A program made the position numbers and the translations under genes. A stretch of 64,000 nucleotides of DNA from an uncultured Shewanella sp. (lineage in GTDB: Bacteria; Pseudomonadota; Gammaproteobacteria; Enterobacterales; Shewanellaceae), in assembly GCF_947501665.1 (NCBI RefSeq), contig NZ_CANMWS010000010.1:62001-126000 (forward strand), written 5' to 3'. Shown piece by piece: positions 26,235-34,552 of this stretch (within the stretch, counting starts at the first letter, position 1; the number at the start of each line of letters is the position of its first letter). The notes under the pieces are model-generated. The model searched no databases, was not told where the DNA came from, and saw nothing but the letters and a program-made list of their open reading frames with translations.

Positions 26235-26502
26235 TGTCGTTGTTAAAGATGTTATATTTGGTAATATCACGATAAAAAATAACATTGTGGATAATAACCT
26301 CTCACTCACTTATCGAGCGTATGTGCACTTTGTAGGTATTTTAATTTCTATTACACCACTTATATTATTCGATACAGAAGGTGTTGATGTATTTAGTTTT
26401 ATCTTTACTTTATTTGCTATATCAAATCTTATCTCATTATTAATAAAAGAGAGTAGAGCAGCAACGATAAGGTTGATCATTCACTCAATCACTAAAACAT
26501 AG
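26170..26502 (+). CDS. Small membrane protein of the bacteriocin island
   Basis: The 110-residue protein has a soluble N-terminal 45 residues (MLENISKQLNNVGFNACLNN, then VVVKDVIFGNITIKNN) and two hydrophobic helices (FVGILISITPLILF and FSFIFTLFAISNLISLLI). It is the intact relative of the broken start at 24078. A possible immunity role is suggested by its place after the Gly-repeat peptide. TAGGAA precedes the ATG. No known domain recognised. The N terminus is not a double-Gly leader. Confidence 0.6.
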   Translation: MLENISKQLNNVGFNACLNNDSVVVKDVIFGNITIKNNIVDNNLSLTYRAYVHFVGILISITPLILFDTEGVDVFSFIFTLFAISNLISLLIKESRAATIRLIIHSITKT

Positions 26503-26982
26503 GAACTTGGAGTTTAATAGCTTTGATGCCGAGTAAAACTTTTAACTAAATAAACTATGGGCTTTGTCTGGTAGTAATTCCCCCATCCCCCCCCTACTTA
26601 TCACAATAACTATAACAATAACAAAAGCATAAAATGTGACTTGAGCGCTTTGCTAAAGTCCATGTTTTAAGCCTTAAGAATAGGCCTTTTATTGCCGAAA
26701 AACCGCCGAAATAACTATTTCAATAAGTGGTGCTTTATGGGTTAAGCGCACCGTTTTTATGTACTTTGATGCATGGATTGATGCTCGGATTGATGTTTGG
26801 GTCGATTAAAGGATGAGTGGGGATTTTTTACTTTCTCCACTTCTTACTTTCTCCACTTCTTACTTTCTCCACTTCTTACTTTCTCCCTAATGGGGCGGGG
26901 CAGTCTGCCCCATTCATATATGACCTGTTCAAGTGTATGCTCTCTACATATGCTCTCTAAAATGGATCGTGGTTGAGATCTT
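26503..26982. other. Non-coding region with a 16-bp tandem repeat
   Basis: About 480 bp without a gene. It contains 3.6 copies of the 16-bp unit TACTTTCTCCACTTCT at 26829-26886 and a C-rich run near 26580. I saw no RNA gene or clear promoter. The region ends at a MITE-like element. Confidence 0.5.
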
Positions 26983-26983
26983 A

Positions 26984-27246
26984 TACCAATTCTATTATAT
27001 AGATGATCAATTCAGAGCTTCTCAGGCTTTTCAATTCAAGGCGCATTTATGCTGTAATGGTAATTCCCTTTCAAATGAATGCAACGCAGAAGTGGAATGT
27101 CTGAGAAGCTCACTTTGTGCGGGTTTCAACATACTTTATGTGACTTAGCTGCTTTCGATATAGAATAACTATTAGCTTCAATCATCTGCCTTGCCTACAG
27201 CATGTTGAATTCCCGCTGAAAGATCACTTATATAATGGAATTGGTA
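26984..27246. mobile_element. MITE-like element with long terminal inverted repeats
   Basis: The ends TACCAATTCTATTATATA and the complement of TATATAATGGAATTGGTA form an imperfect inverted repeat of about 25 bp. The direct trinucleotide TTA on both sides (26981-26983 and 27247-27249) fits a target duplication. An inner inverted repeat GAGCTTCTCAG / CTGAGAAGCTC is also present. A 71-codon frame inside it is not a real gene. It lies directly next to the stop of the 27253 gene. Confidence 0.75.
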
Positions 27247-27252
27247 TTATGC

Positions 27253-28200
27253 TCAATTGGGGTTAAGTTTTTTAAGATAGGCATGAGCGTAATCGTGCAC
27301 CATCATGTGCCACCTTAGATCGCGAATGGGATCTGAGCTGTAACCCAGCCAGTTAGTAAACTTCATGGGGGTCCAGTGTTTAAATTGATCGTCACCGGTG
27401 AGTTTCGCGAGTGAGACCATGATGCTTTCATCAAACTGTAATGACGTAATTGCCCGCTCTATTTCCCTGTCGGTAAAAAAAAGCGCCATAAAAATGCCCA
27501 TAATATAGAGTGAGGTATCCATGTCCAGATTGATCAGGCGTTTTCGATTGGGCTCCACATCAATATTGTCAATGGTCAGCATGGAAAAGTCGAGTTTATC
27601 AAGGGGGACTCGTTGGCTGACATTCGCGTTATGGGAGTGACCCAGATCCAATATTAAATTATAGAGATTGATATCATGTAATTTAATGGCGTTGACACCG
27701 TCATTATTGCCCAGTTGATCAATGCTTGTGGGTTTCAAGTCGACTTCATGGACATTGTCGCCCTTGCTGTTTCTGGCAAGGAAATTAATGAGGTTGGCTT
27801 CAGTGTGAAAGTGCTGAAGAAAATAATAGGTCGCTTCAGGTGACACCATAGTATTGATGAACCAGACGCCTAATTTATTCAGTAAGTATTCGGATCCCAG
27901 AAAAGGCAGCACCCGTTTAATACACATGATGATGACAATTAGGATCTTAGACATAAAACGGATCAATGGATAAAGATAGCGTCGAGTTGGGCGCTTTAAA
28001 TCAATGTTTTGCCTGTGCTGGTTATCAGGTTCAATATTAATGTGAGGCGCCAAAACGAATGCGTCAAAATGATCCGGATCTTGTCTGTTTCGTGGAGGCT
28101 TATTGTGTTGCTGATGTGGCTCATCGACATCAATAGCCACATTAGGTGTTAAAATAAACTCATCTAAGTAGTTAGGATCTTGTCTGTTATGGGCTGTCAT
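27253..28200 (-). CDS. Unknown protein with a duplicated N-terminal segment, DarB-like unit
   Basis: I do not recognise this 315-residue protein. Residues 5-37 and 38-70 are two copies of a segment: N-R-Q-D-P-N-Y-L-D-E-F-I-L-T-P and N-R-Q-D-P-D-H-F-D-A-F-V-L-A-P. A hydrophobic helix follows (IRFMSKILIVIIMCIKRVLPFL), then a mainly soluble domain with FMALFF and a C-terminal DLRWHMMVHDYAHAYLKK. It is the last gene of a three-gene operon with a di-iron-type protein 20 bp upstream and a ketosynthase before that. The repeats could be docking segments. Function unknown. Confidence 0.75.
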   Translation of the reverse strand: MTAHNRQDPNYLDEFILTPNVAIDVDEPHQQHNKPPRNRQDPDHFDAFVLAPHINIEPDNQHRQNIDLKRPTRRYLYPLIRFMSKILIVIIMCIKRVLPFLGSEYLLNKLGVWFINTMVSPEATYYFLQHFHTEANLINFLARNSKGDNVHEVDLKPTSIDQLGNNDGVNAIKLHDINLYNLILDLGHSHNANVSQRVPLDKLDFSMLTIDNIDVEPNRKRLINLDMDTSLYIMGIFMALFFTDREIERAITSLQFDESIMVSLAKLTGDDQFKHWTPMKFTNWLGYSSDPIRDLRWHMMVHDYAHAYLKKLNPN

Positions 28201-28219
28201 AATGGCGCTCCTTTTAGTG

Positions 28220-28969
28220 CTAGCAGTTATCTAACTCTTCTAATTGCAGTGCATATAAGCGAGCAACGACTTTAGCGCATTTAACCATGCGGACCGCCAC
28301 TTCTTCAGTAATAAACGGTGACGTTAATACTTTTAATAAGTTTTCATAATGATCTTCATCGGCTTTACCGTGATAATATAAAAAACTGATGTCTTCAATA
28401 GGCAGCGATAGGGCTTTGCTAATGCAATGGGCCCATAACCCCGCCTTTTTTGTGCCCATACCTTCTATGATAAAGGTGGCACCAAAAGCGTGAACCGGGT
28501 TGGTTTGAGAGGACTGAGCAAAAATATAAGCGTGTAATGCTTCAGAGCCGATGTTTTTTTCTGCTGTTTGAATCGTCGAGAGCGCTCCGCCAACCTTGAC
28601 ATAATCCTGTTCAAGCATAGTGAAATCTTTATGTTCGGCTGCCGAATGCGCAATTAAGGCGTTGCGCAGTGGAGTATGGCTATCGTCCATGCTACTGGCT
28701 GCGCGAGAAATCCAGCGTGCACCTTCTTTCACTTGTTGACGCATATTCAATAAGTAGGATTGGTACTCAACGAGGGATAGGTGTTTACTTTCTATTTTTT
28801 GGACAATATCTATAGTGCTGAGTTTTTCCTCAAATTCACACCAGACAGCCCCTAAGGCTAAGCCTAACCATTCAAAAACAGGGTTGTTAAGCTTGGCCAT
28901 GCGATCGCCAATAGGGGATTTGGCATAAATGGTTTCAACGCTATAGGGCGTATTAATTTCGTGTAGCAT
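28220..28969 (-). CDS. Haem-oxygenase-like di-iron (HDO) family protein, iron-containing redox enzyme
   Basis: The 249-residue, mostly helical protein has ligand-like motifs of the haem-oxygenase-like di-iron superfamily: L-I-A-H-S-A-A-E-H-K-D-F in the middle, F-I-I-E-G-M-G and F-L-Y-Y-H-G-K-A-D-E-D-H-Y-E near the C terminus. Known HDO enzymes (UndA, SznF, BesC) use O2 to oxidise fatty acids or amines. Here it is encoded 16 bp downstream of a StlD/DarB-like ketosynthase, so it probably oxidises or decarboxylates its product. The substrate is inferred only from context. Confidence 0.75.
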   Translation of the reverse strand: MLHEINTPYSVETIYAKSPIGDRMAKLNNPVFEWLGLALGAVWCEFEEKLSTIDIVQKIESKHLSLVEYQSYLLNMRQQVKEGARWISRAASSMDDSHTPLRNALIAHSAAEHKDFTMLEQDYVKVGGALSTIQTAEKNIGSEALHAYIFAQSSQTNPVHAFGATFIIEGMGTKKAGLWAHCISKALSLPIEDISFLYYHGKADEDHYENLLKVLTSPFITEEVAVRMVKCAKVVARLYALQLEELDNC

Positions 28970-28984
28970 AGTGTAATGTCCTTA

Positions 28985-30157
28985 TTATTGAGGTGCGATT
29001 GCTGTTAGCTGGGCATAGCTCACCGAGAAGCGGCCGGATTCGGGGATCATCAGCAGAATTTTTTCATTGGGCTTAAATAAACCTTGTCTTAATGCATCAT
29101 CAAGCATGATGTAAATACTGGCTGAACCTGTGTTTCCTTTGTGTTTGAGGTTGGTAAACCATTTGTCTTTTTCAATGCCAATATCTTGCTCTTTCATACT
29201 GTTATAGAGTTTATCCATAAAGAAATAAGAACTAATATGAGGGAGATAATGATCGATGGCCTCATTGTTCAGCATGCCTCTATTTTTTAATGTCTTAGCA
29301 GCATGAACGGTAATGGGGACTATGTTATCGGCAAGCAGTCTCACATCTTGGCGAAGCAGTAATTTGCCCTCGGATTCGGCCATTGCAATGCTGTCTTCCC
29401 AGAGCCAAGAATGATGGACTTGCATATTTGTTATTTGATTAGTGCCAAGATACATACAGGTATCAAGCTCGTTGGCATAGGAGAAGGTCTCCATCCAATC
29501 TAGGCGTAGAGAAAGGTTGATTTTAGAGGGGGTGTTTTCCATGATAATAGCGCCGGCACCGTCGGATAGCATCCAGCGTAGAAAGTCGGCATTAAAATAT
29601 TGAAAGCCCTCTTCTACCTCTTTTCGAGTTGGAGCCAACTGACTTTCTTGCGTAAATCGACATCCGCGCATAAAAATGGAAGGGCGCTCAGAAGCCACTG
29701 AAACCACTTTTTGATGTTGGCCAATTCTTATGGTGTTACTGGCCGCTTTCATTGCTGCTGCGCCAGCGCCACATATGCCAGCACAACTTAAAATATCCAG
29801 TGGATTGCCGCCCAGCCTACCTTGGATCATACTGGCAAACCCAGGTGCTAATATGTCGGGCATAGTGGTGCCTGCAGCGATCATTTGCAGCGCTTCTTTT
29901 TGAATTCCCCCCCTTTTTAGTGCCGCGATAATAGCATTAACAGCAAGCTCTTCATTTAAATGACTTGGTTTATTTTGATGATTCAGTGCGTAGTGACGAT
30001 GTTCAATGCCATTTGAGCGTAAAATACTGTCTTTAAACTGGCTAGGTTGGCCATTGACTAAGCCGAGAACGTCTTCCATTTGTTCATTATTAATAGCGGG
30101 GCCGGGTAAATAAGATCCCGTTGATGTTATGTATACATTATTGAGTGTGTAAGGCAT
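28985..30157 (-). CDS. StlD/DarB-like beta-ketosynthase (KAS III fold)
   Basis: The 390-residue protein has a KAS III thiolase fold. The Cys-His-Asn set fits C125 in ILSCAGICGAG, H307 in YLPHISS and N342 in KHKGNTGSAS. The N terminus, M-E-D-V-L-G-L-V-N-G-x-P-S with R-S-N-G-I-x-x-R-H-Y-A-L, matches my memory of StlD/DarB ketosynthases that condense acyl chains for dialkylresorcinol or cyclohexanedione formation. It starts behind the strong site AGGAGGT and leads an operon with an HDO protein and an unknown gene. A DarA-type cyclase partner was not found. Confidence 0.75.
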   Translation of the reverse strand: MPYTLNNVYITSTGSYLPGPAINNEQMEDVLGLVNGQPSQFKDSILRSNGIEHRHYALNHQNKPSHLNEELAVNAIIAALKRGGIQKEALQMIAAGTTMPDILAPGFASMIQGRLGGNPLDILSCAGICGAGAAAMKAASNTIRIGQHQKVVSVASERPSIFMRGCRFTQESQLAPTRKEVEEGFQYFNADFLRWMLSDGAGAIIMENTPSKINLSLRLDWMETFSYANELDTCMYLGTNQITNMQVHHSWLWEDSIAMAESEGKLLLRQDVRLLADNIVPITVHAAKTLKNRGMLNNEAIDHYLPHISSYFFMDKLYNSMKEQDIGIEKDKWFTNLKHKGNTGSASIYIMLDDALRQGLFKPNEKILLMIPESGRFSVSYAQLTAIAPQ

Positions 30158-30682
30158 ATGAGTGACCTCCTAATTCAGCGTTCTTGAATAGCAAAGTTTG
30201 GTAGGTTTAATGGTATGAGTTAGGAGGTTTTGTTTTTGGAAAACATGGTGTCTCATTGAAGGCGTTGCTATGATTTGATCGATTAATACTAGGGTGCATA
30301 TTGAAATAATCCGTTAAATATAGGGTCCTTTTAACTTAATTCTTTAATTGTTATTTCAGTTAAAGAATAAGTGTTAACCTACACCTTAGTTAATATTTAT
30401 TCACCTTTAGCTGAGTTTTTTTGTTTGTAATTAGAGCGAGATCATGCTTTGTAAAAAAGCATGATCTCGCTCTAAAAAGTTATCAATGTTATCGACTTCA
30501 TTTATTATTGATAGAATTCAATATGTAAATAAAGAGGCGTATAACAAAAAAATAGAAGAGTTCTTTTTTATTATTTTTTTATGGTTTGTATTTTCATTCT
30601 TTATTTAAATTAAGTTGCTCTACTTTTGATTTTTTACTCTTTTTTTTGCATGTTTAGTATTGATTGCTGACCTTATTGTTTA
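30158..30682. other. Intergenic region between the DarB-like unit and the APE operon
   Basis: This 525-bp AT-rich gap holds the DarB-like promoter on one side and the end of the APE operon on the other. A perfect 18-bp inverted repeat, AGAGCGAGATCATGCTTT with its complement around GTAAA, spans 30433-30473; it lacks a T-run but may still end APE transcription. A ribosome-like GGAGGT motif repeats at 30217-30228. Confidence 0.55.
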
Positions 30683-32008
30683 TCAATCATGCCATTTCTT
30701 AAAAATAAGTGATGTGTTGATCCCACCAAAGGCAAAGTTATTACTCATCACATATTGCGTATCAATATGGCGAATATCATCTTTGATATAATCTAACTCA
30801 CCGCAAGCGGGATCAACTTGTGCTAAGTTGAGTGTTGGCGCAAACCAGCCTTCATTCATCATTTCAATACTGAGCCAAGACTCCAATGCGCCGCAAGCGC
30901 CCAAGGTGTGACCCGTATAACTTTTTAGGGATGAAATAGGCTGATTTTGACCAAAAACGGCTTGTGTGGCTTGAGTTTCGGCGATATCTCCTCGCTCGGT
31001 TGCGGTGCCGTGAGCGTTGACATAACCAATAGCATTAGGGGAGATTTGTGCATCTTTTATGGCCAAACGAATTGCTGTTTCCATGGTGTCGCTATTGGGC
31101 TGAGTCACATGCTGTCCATCAGAGTTTGTGCCAAACCCCACAAGCTCTGCATAAATATGGGCCCCACGATTTTGTGCATGCTCTAACGATTCTAACACCA
31201 ATGTACAAGCGCCTTCTCCTATTACTAAGCCGTCACGGTGTTGATCAAAAGGACTGGGGGTCAAGTGGGGACGATCGTTTTTCGTACTGGTAGCAAACAG
31301 TGTGTCAAATACGACTGCCTCTGTTGGGCACAACTCTTCTGCCCCCCCTGCGAGCATCAGATCTTGTTGACCATATTTTATGGCTTCATAAGCATAGCCT
31401 ATGCCTTGGCTTCCAGATGTACAGGCGCTACTGGTGGTATGAACGCGGCCTTTAAGACCAAAATAGACTCCCAAATTGACCGCCGTAGTGTGGGCCATCA
31501 TGCGAATATAACTTGTTGCCGTCACGCCCGACATATCCCCAGTATCAAGCATTCTACTGAAGCCCAATAAGGGATCGGTACTGCCTGTTGATGAGCCATA
31601 GGCCACCCCCATTTTGCCTGAAGTGATCAGCGGATCGTCAAGTAAATTGGCATCAATGAGTGCAAGCTCACTGGCTCTAGTAGCCATGAGTGATACCCGC
31701 CCCATAGAGCGAATTTTCTTGCGTGAATAGTGTTTAGGGGTGACAAAATCAGTGACAGGTCCTGCTAAGCGAGTATGTAAGCCATCAAATTTATCCCACT
31801 CGTCCATTCTAACAATGCAATTTTGTTGCTTTTTTAGATTACTGGCAATGGTTTCCCAGTCATGACCTAAAGATGAGATCCCAGCCATCCCCGTAACCAC
31901 CACACGCCTATGTGAGGGGGCATTTTTATGTGTCATTGGCTCAGAAGTTGGCTGAGTCTCTGTAGGTGTGTCAGGTGCTTCTAGATTGGAAGCAATATGC
32001 GTATCCAT
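30683..32008 (-). CDS. apeR: Beta-ketoacyl-ACP synthase of the aryl polyene cluster (ApeR type)
   Basis: The 441-residue KAS I/II-type protein has the catalytic Cys at residue 196 in TTSSACTSG, the His motifs NAHGTATERGD and GHTLGACG, and the C-terminal NNFAFGGINTS. A Pro/Thr-rich N-terminal extension of about 30 residues precedes the thiolase fold. In APE clusters the last ketosynthase, ApeR, starts chain elongation. GGAGGT inside the end of the ketoreductase gene serves as the ribosome site for ATG 32008. It is the last gene of the operon. Gene letters follow the order of known ape clusters. Confidence 0.9.
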   Translation of the reverse strand: MDTHIASNLEAPDTPTETQPTSEPMTHKNAPSHRRVVVTGMAGISSLGHDWETIASNLKKQQNCIVRMDEWDKFDGLHTRLAGPVTDFVTPKHYSRKKIRSMGRVSLMATRASELALIDANLLDDPLITSGKMGVAYGSSTGSTDPLLGFSRMLDTGDMSGVTATSYIRMMAHTTAVNLGVYFGLKGRVHTTSSACTSGSQGIGYAYEAIKYGQQDLMLAGGAEELCPTEAVVFDTLFATSTKNDRPHLTPSPFDQHRDGLVIGEGACTLVLESLEHAQNRGAHIYAELVGFGTNSDGQHVTQPNSDTMETAIRLAIKDAQISPNAIGYVNAHGTATERGDIAETQATQAVFGQNQPISSLKSYTGHTLGACGALESWLSIEMMNEGWFAPTLNLAQVDPACGELDYIKDDIRHIDTQYVMSNNFAFGGINTSLIFKKWHD

Positions 32009-32009
32009 A

Positions 32010-32735
32010 TTAAATCATACCTCCATTCACTGAAATGACCTGTCTGGTAATGTAGGATGCATCGTTTGATAATAAAAATTGGGCTAAACCAGCAATTTCT
32101 TCGGGTTTACCCATGCGTCTCATGGGCACGATGTCTTTCACTAAATCGGTGGGTATATCGTTCACCATATCGGTTTCGATAAGGCCTGGTGCAATGCAAT
32201 TGACGGTGATTTTACGTTTGGCCAACTCTAAAGAGAGGGCTTTTGTCGCACCGATAATGCCTGCTTTAGAGGCACTGTAATTCACTTGTCCTCGATTACC
32301 TGCAATACCTGATACTGATGCAAGTGTGATGATACGGCCACCTTGTCGAGTTTGGATCATGGGCATAGTACAAGGGTGTATGACATTATAAAAACCATCA
32401 AGGTTAGTATGAATGACGCTATCCCATTCATTTTCTGTCATGGCTGGAAAAGCGGTATCCCGTGCAATACCTGCATTGAGGATCACGCCGTAGTATGCCC
32501 CGTGAGATTGTATATCGGCTTCAATGGCGTGCTTGGCAGCATGGCGATCACTGATATCAAACTGTAAAGTAGACACATGCACGCCAAATGTTTCAAGTTC
32601 AGTGGTGGTATCACTGGCCGCTTGTTGATTACTATGAAAATGCAGGGCGATATCATAGCCCTGTTTAGCTAATCTTAGCGCGATGGCTTTGCCTATGCCC
32701 CTGCTTGAACCTGTGATTAAAACGCGTTGCTTCAT
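32010..32735 (-). CDS. apeQ: 3-ketoacyl-ACP reductase of the APE cluster (ApeQ, FabG type)
   Basis: The 241-residue SDR enzyme has the NADPH motif TGSSRGIGKAIA, NAGIARDTAF, the Ser in LASVSGIAG, Y-x3-K in YSASKAG and the closing VISVNGGMI. In the aryl polyene pathway it reduces each 3-keto group before dehydration. It overlaps the dehydratase gene by 4 bp and precedes the ketosynthase by 1 bp, so the set is translated together. Length and motifs are normal for FabG. Confidence 0.92.
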   Translation of the reverse strand: MKQRVLITGSSRGIGKAIALRLAKQGYDIALHFHSNQQAASDTTTELETFGVHVSTLQFDISDRHAAKHAIEADIQSHGAYYGVILNAGIARDTAFPAMTENEWDSVIHTNLDGFYNVIHPCTMPMIQTRQGGRIITLASVSGIAGNRGQVNYSASKAGIIGATKALSLELAKRKITVNCIAPGLIETDMVNDIPTDLVKDIVPMRRMGKPEEIAGLAQFLLSNDASYITRQVISVNGGMI

Positions 32736-33241
32736 TGTGCGATTTCCTGACTATCTTGGCTATTATTTGGAGTGTTATCTTGAGGTAAATCTTGTGATTC
32801 TTGAGGTTGAAACACGTTGATATTGGCCTCAGCAATAATCTTATTGTGATCGAGAATTTGGCATTCAAATACGGCTAAACCTGTTTCTTCTTGATAAAGT
32901 CGTCTAACACGAGTGTGGTAAGTACAATCTAATGCGTAAAATGGAGTATGCAATTGTAATTTACGGCTACCCAATAAAAATCCCACTCGGATAATATCAT
33001 TTCGATCTTTGGCTTCGATCCCTGCAAGGGCAGCAATGGTTTGCGCCATATATTCAATGCCAACATAGTTTGGTACACCAGATAAGGCGGCATCAAAATA
33101 AGCGCTTTGGGGGGTGATTGTTATTTCTGATAATAGGGTATCATTTTGATATTCTATGACTTTATCAATAAATATCATGGGCGCATCATGAGGGAGATAA
33201 TCGGCAATATCATGACTTTGAATTGTGTGTAGATTAATCAT
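32732..33241 (-). CDS. apeP: Hotdog-fold dehydratase of the APE cluster (ApeP)
   Basis: The 169-residue protein has a FabZ/FabA-like hotdog fold with LPHDAPMIFIDKVIEY and the helix SGVPNYVGIEYMAQTIAALAG. A hydrophilic Gln/Asp/Asn tail of about 20 residues follows. In APE systems ApeP pairs with ApeI to form the dehydratase. The gene overlaps apeQ-like (4 bp) and apeO-like (8 bp). Assignment rests on fold, position and the partner gene at 43673. Confidence 0.82.
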   Translation of the reverse strand: MINLHTIQSHDIADYLPHDAPMIFIDKVIEYQNDTLLSEITITPQSAYFDAALSGVPNYVGIEYMAQTIAALAGIEAKDRNDIIRVGFLLGSRKLQLHTPFYALDCTYHTRVRRLYQEETGLAVFECQILDHNKIIAEANINVFQPQESQDLPQDNTPNNSQDSQEIAQ

Positions 33242-34484
33242 TACTTGTATTATCTCCTCGGCTAAAAATTAGGCTTGCATTACTGCCACCAAAGGCAAAA
33301 GAATTACTCATGATATAACGCAGTGGTTTTTTACCATGAACAGGTTTGTGCTGACTAACAAAAGAAAGAGAAGGGTTCTGACTATCAATTTGTTCATCCC
33401 ATAAATGGGGAGGCAGTAAAGCTTGTGGGTTTTCATCAGATAACAAGAGATAACAAAATGCTGCTTCTATTGCCCCTGCAGCGCCTAATGTGTGTCCTGT
33501 TAAGGGTTTTGTTGAGCTCACTAAAGGTAGGTTAGGCGTAAAAACAGCCTCAATGGCTCGACTTTCCATGGCATCATTTTTTTGTGTTGCAGTGCCATGT
33601 AAATTGACATAATCAATTTGACTGGCGTGTATATTGGCATTGTGAATTGCCGCTTGCATGGCAATAATTGCGCCTTGTCCTTCAGGGTGAGGTGCTGAAA
33701 TATGATGGGCATCGCTTGACTCACCAATACCAGCAAGCAGTATAGGGTCTTGCCCTTGAACCGTTAATGCTTGGGCTGAAGTGGCTTTTTCAAGGGTAAA
33801 AACAGCCGCGCCCTCTCCTATATTAATGCCTTGTCTGTTGACACTAAAAGGTTGGCAAGTCACATTTGAAATAGACTCTAAAGCATCAAAGCCATTTAAG
33901 GTTAATTGGCAAAGGCTGTCTGCGCCACCGACAATGACCATATCGCAAAGATCGGCCATTAATAGGCGCTTTGCACTGGCAAAGACTTTAGCACTAGAAG
34001 AGCAAGCCGTTGAGATAGTGTAGCAAGGGCCAGATAAGGAAAAGTAGGCTTGCAAGAATTGACTGGTATTGCCTAATTCTTGTAAGGCATAATCGTAGCC
34101 TTCTGGAAAATCTTGTTCTTGATTGTAAAATTTGAGCGCTTGTTCGCCGCTTTCAATGCCTGACGTGCTTGTGCCGAGTACAATACCAATACGGTGTTGG
34201 CCATAACGGTTTTTAGCAAGATTGACCTTTGATTCAATTTGTTTTGCTGCGCACAATAAAATTTGATTATTGCGAGTATGATATTGAGATAGCGCTGCAG
34301 GAATATCAGGTAAAGGTCCGGTAACTTCTCCAACCATTGCAGTCCTGTCAAACAGTAAGTCATTTTTTGGGGCCAGTCCGCTGGTACCAGCAAGTAGATG
34401 AGTGAGTACTGTTTTTGTGTTTTGCCCTAAAGGGGTACACAAGCCCAATTGTGTTATTGCTATCTGTGTCATAAGTGTCTTCAT
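33234..34484 (-). CDS. apeO: Beta-ketoacyl-ACP synthase of the APE cluster (ApeO)
   Basis: The 416-residue ketosynthase has Cys in CYTISTACSSS (C161), His motifs NLHGTATQKND and GHTLGAAG, and SNSFAFGGSNAS at the end. In APE biosynthesis it forms a heterodimer with the chain-length factor ApeC. ATG 34484 and ATG 34472 (giving MTQIAITQLGLCTPLG) are both possible; neither has a strong ribosome site. It overlaps the dehydratase gene by 8 bp. A 68-bp gap separates it from the lipoprotein gene. Confidence 0.88.
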   Translation of the reverse strand: MKTLMTQIAITQLGLCTPLGQNTKTVLTHLLAGTSGLAPKNDLLFDRTAMVGEVTGPLPDIPAALSQYHTRNNQILLCAAKQIESKVNLAKNRYGQHRIGIVLGTSTSGIESGEQALKFYNQEQDFPEGYDYALQELGNTSQFLQAYFSLSGPCYTISTACSSSAKVFASAKRLLMADLCDMVIVGGADSLCQLTLNGFDALESISNVTCQPFSVNRQGINIGEGAAVFTLEKATSAQALTVQGQDPILLAGIGESSDAHHISAPHPEGQGAIIAMQAAIHNANIHASQIDYVNLHGTATQKNDAMESRAIEAVFTPNLPLVSSTKPLTGHTLGAAGAIEAAFCYLLLSDENPQALLPPHLWDEQIDSQNPSLSFVSQHKPVHGKKPLRYIMSNSFAFGGSNASLIFSRGDNTSND

Positions 34485-34552
34485 GCTGATAAATGGCCAG
34501 CTTATTTATAGGTTCACTGTCCGATATTATCTAAGCTACCTGAAAGTGCATG

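Noticed and set aside
26829..26886. Possible CRISPR or rolling-circle element
   Set aside because: Simple tandem repeat without spacers or hairpin ends.
26933..27148. A 71-codon frame on the plus strand
   Set aside because: It runs across the end and the interior of the MITE-like element, has no ribosome site and no known domain.
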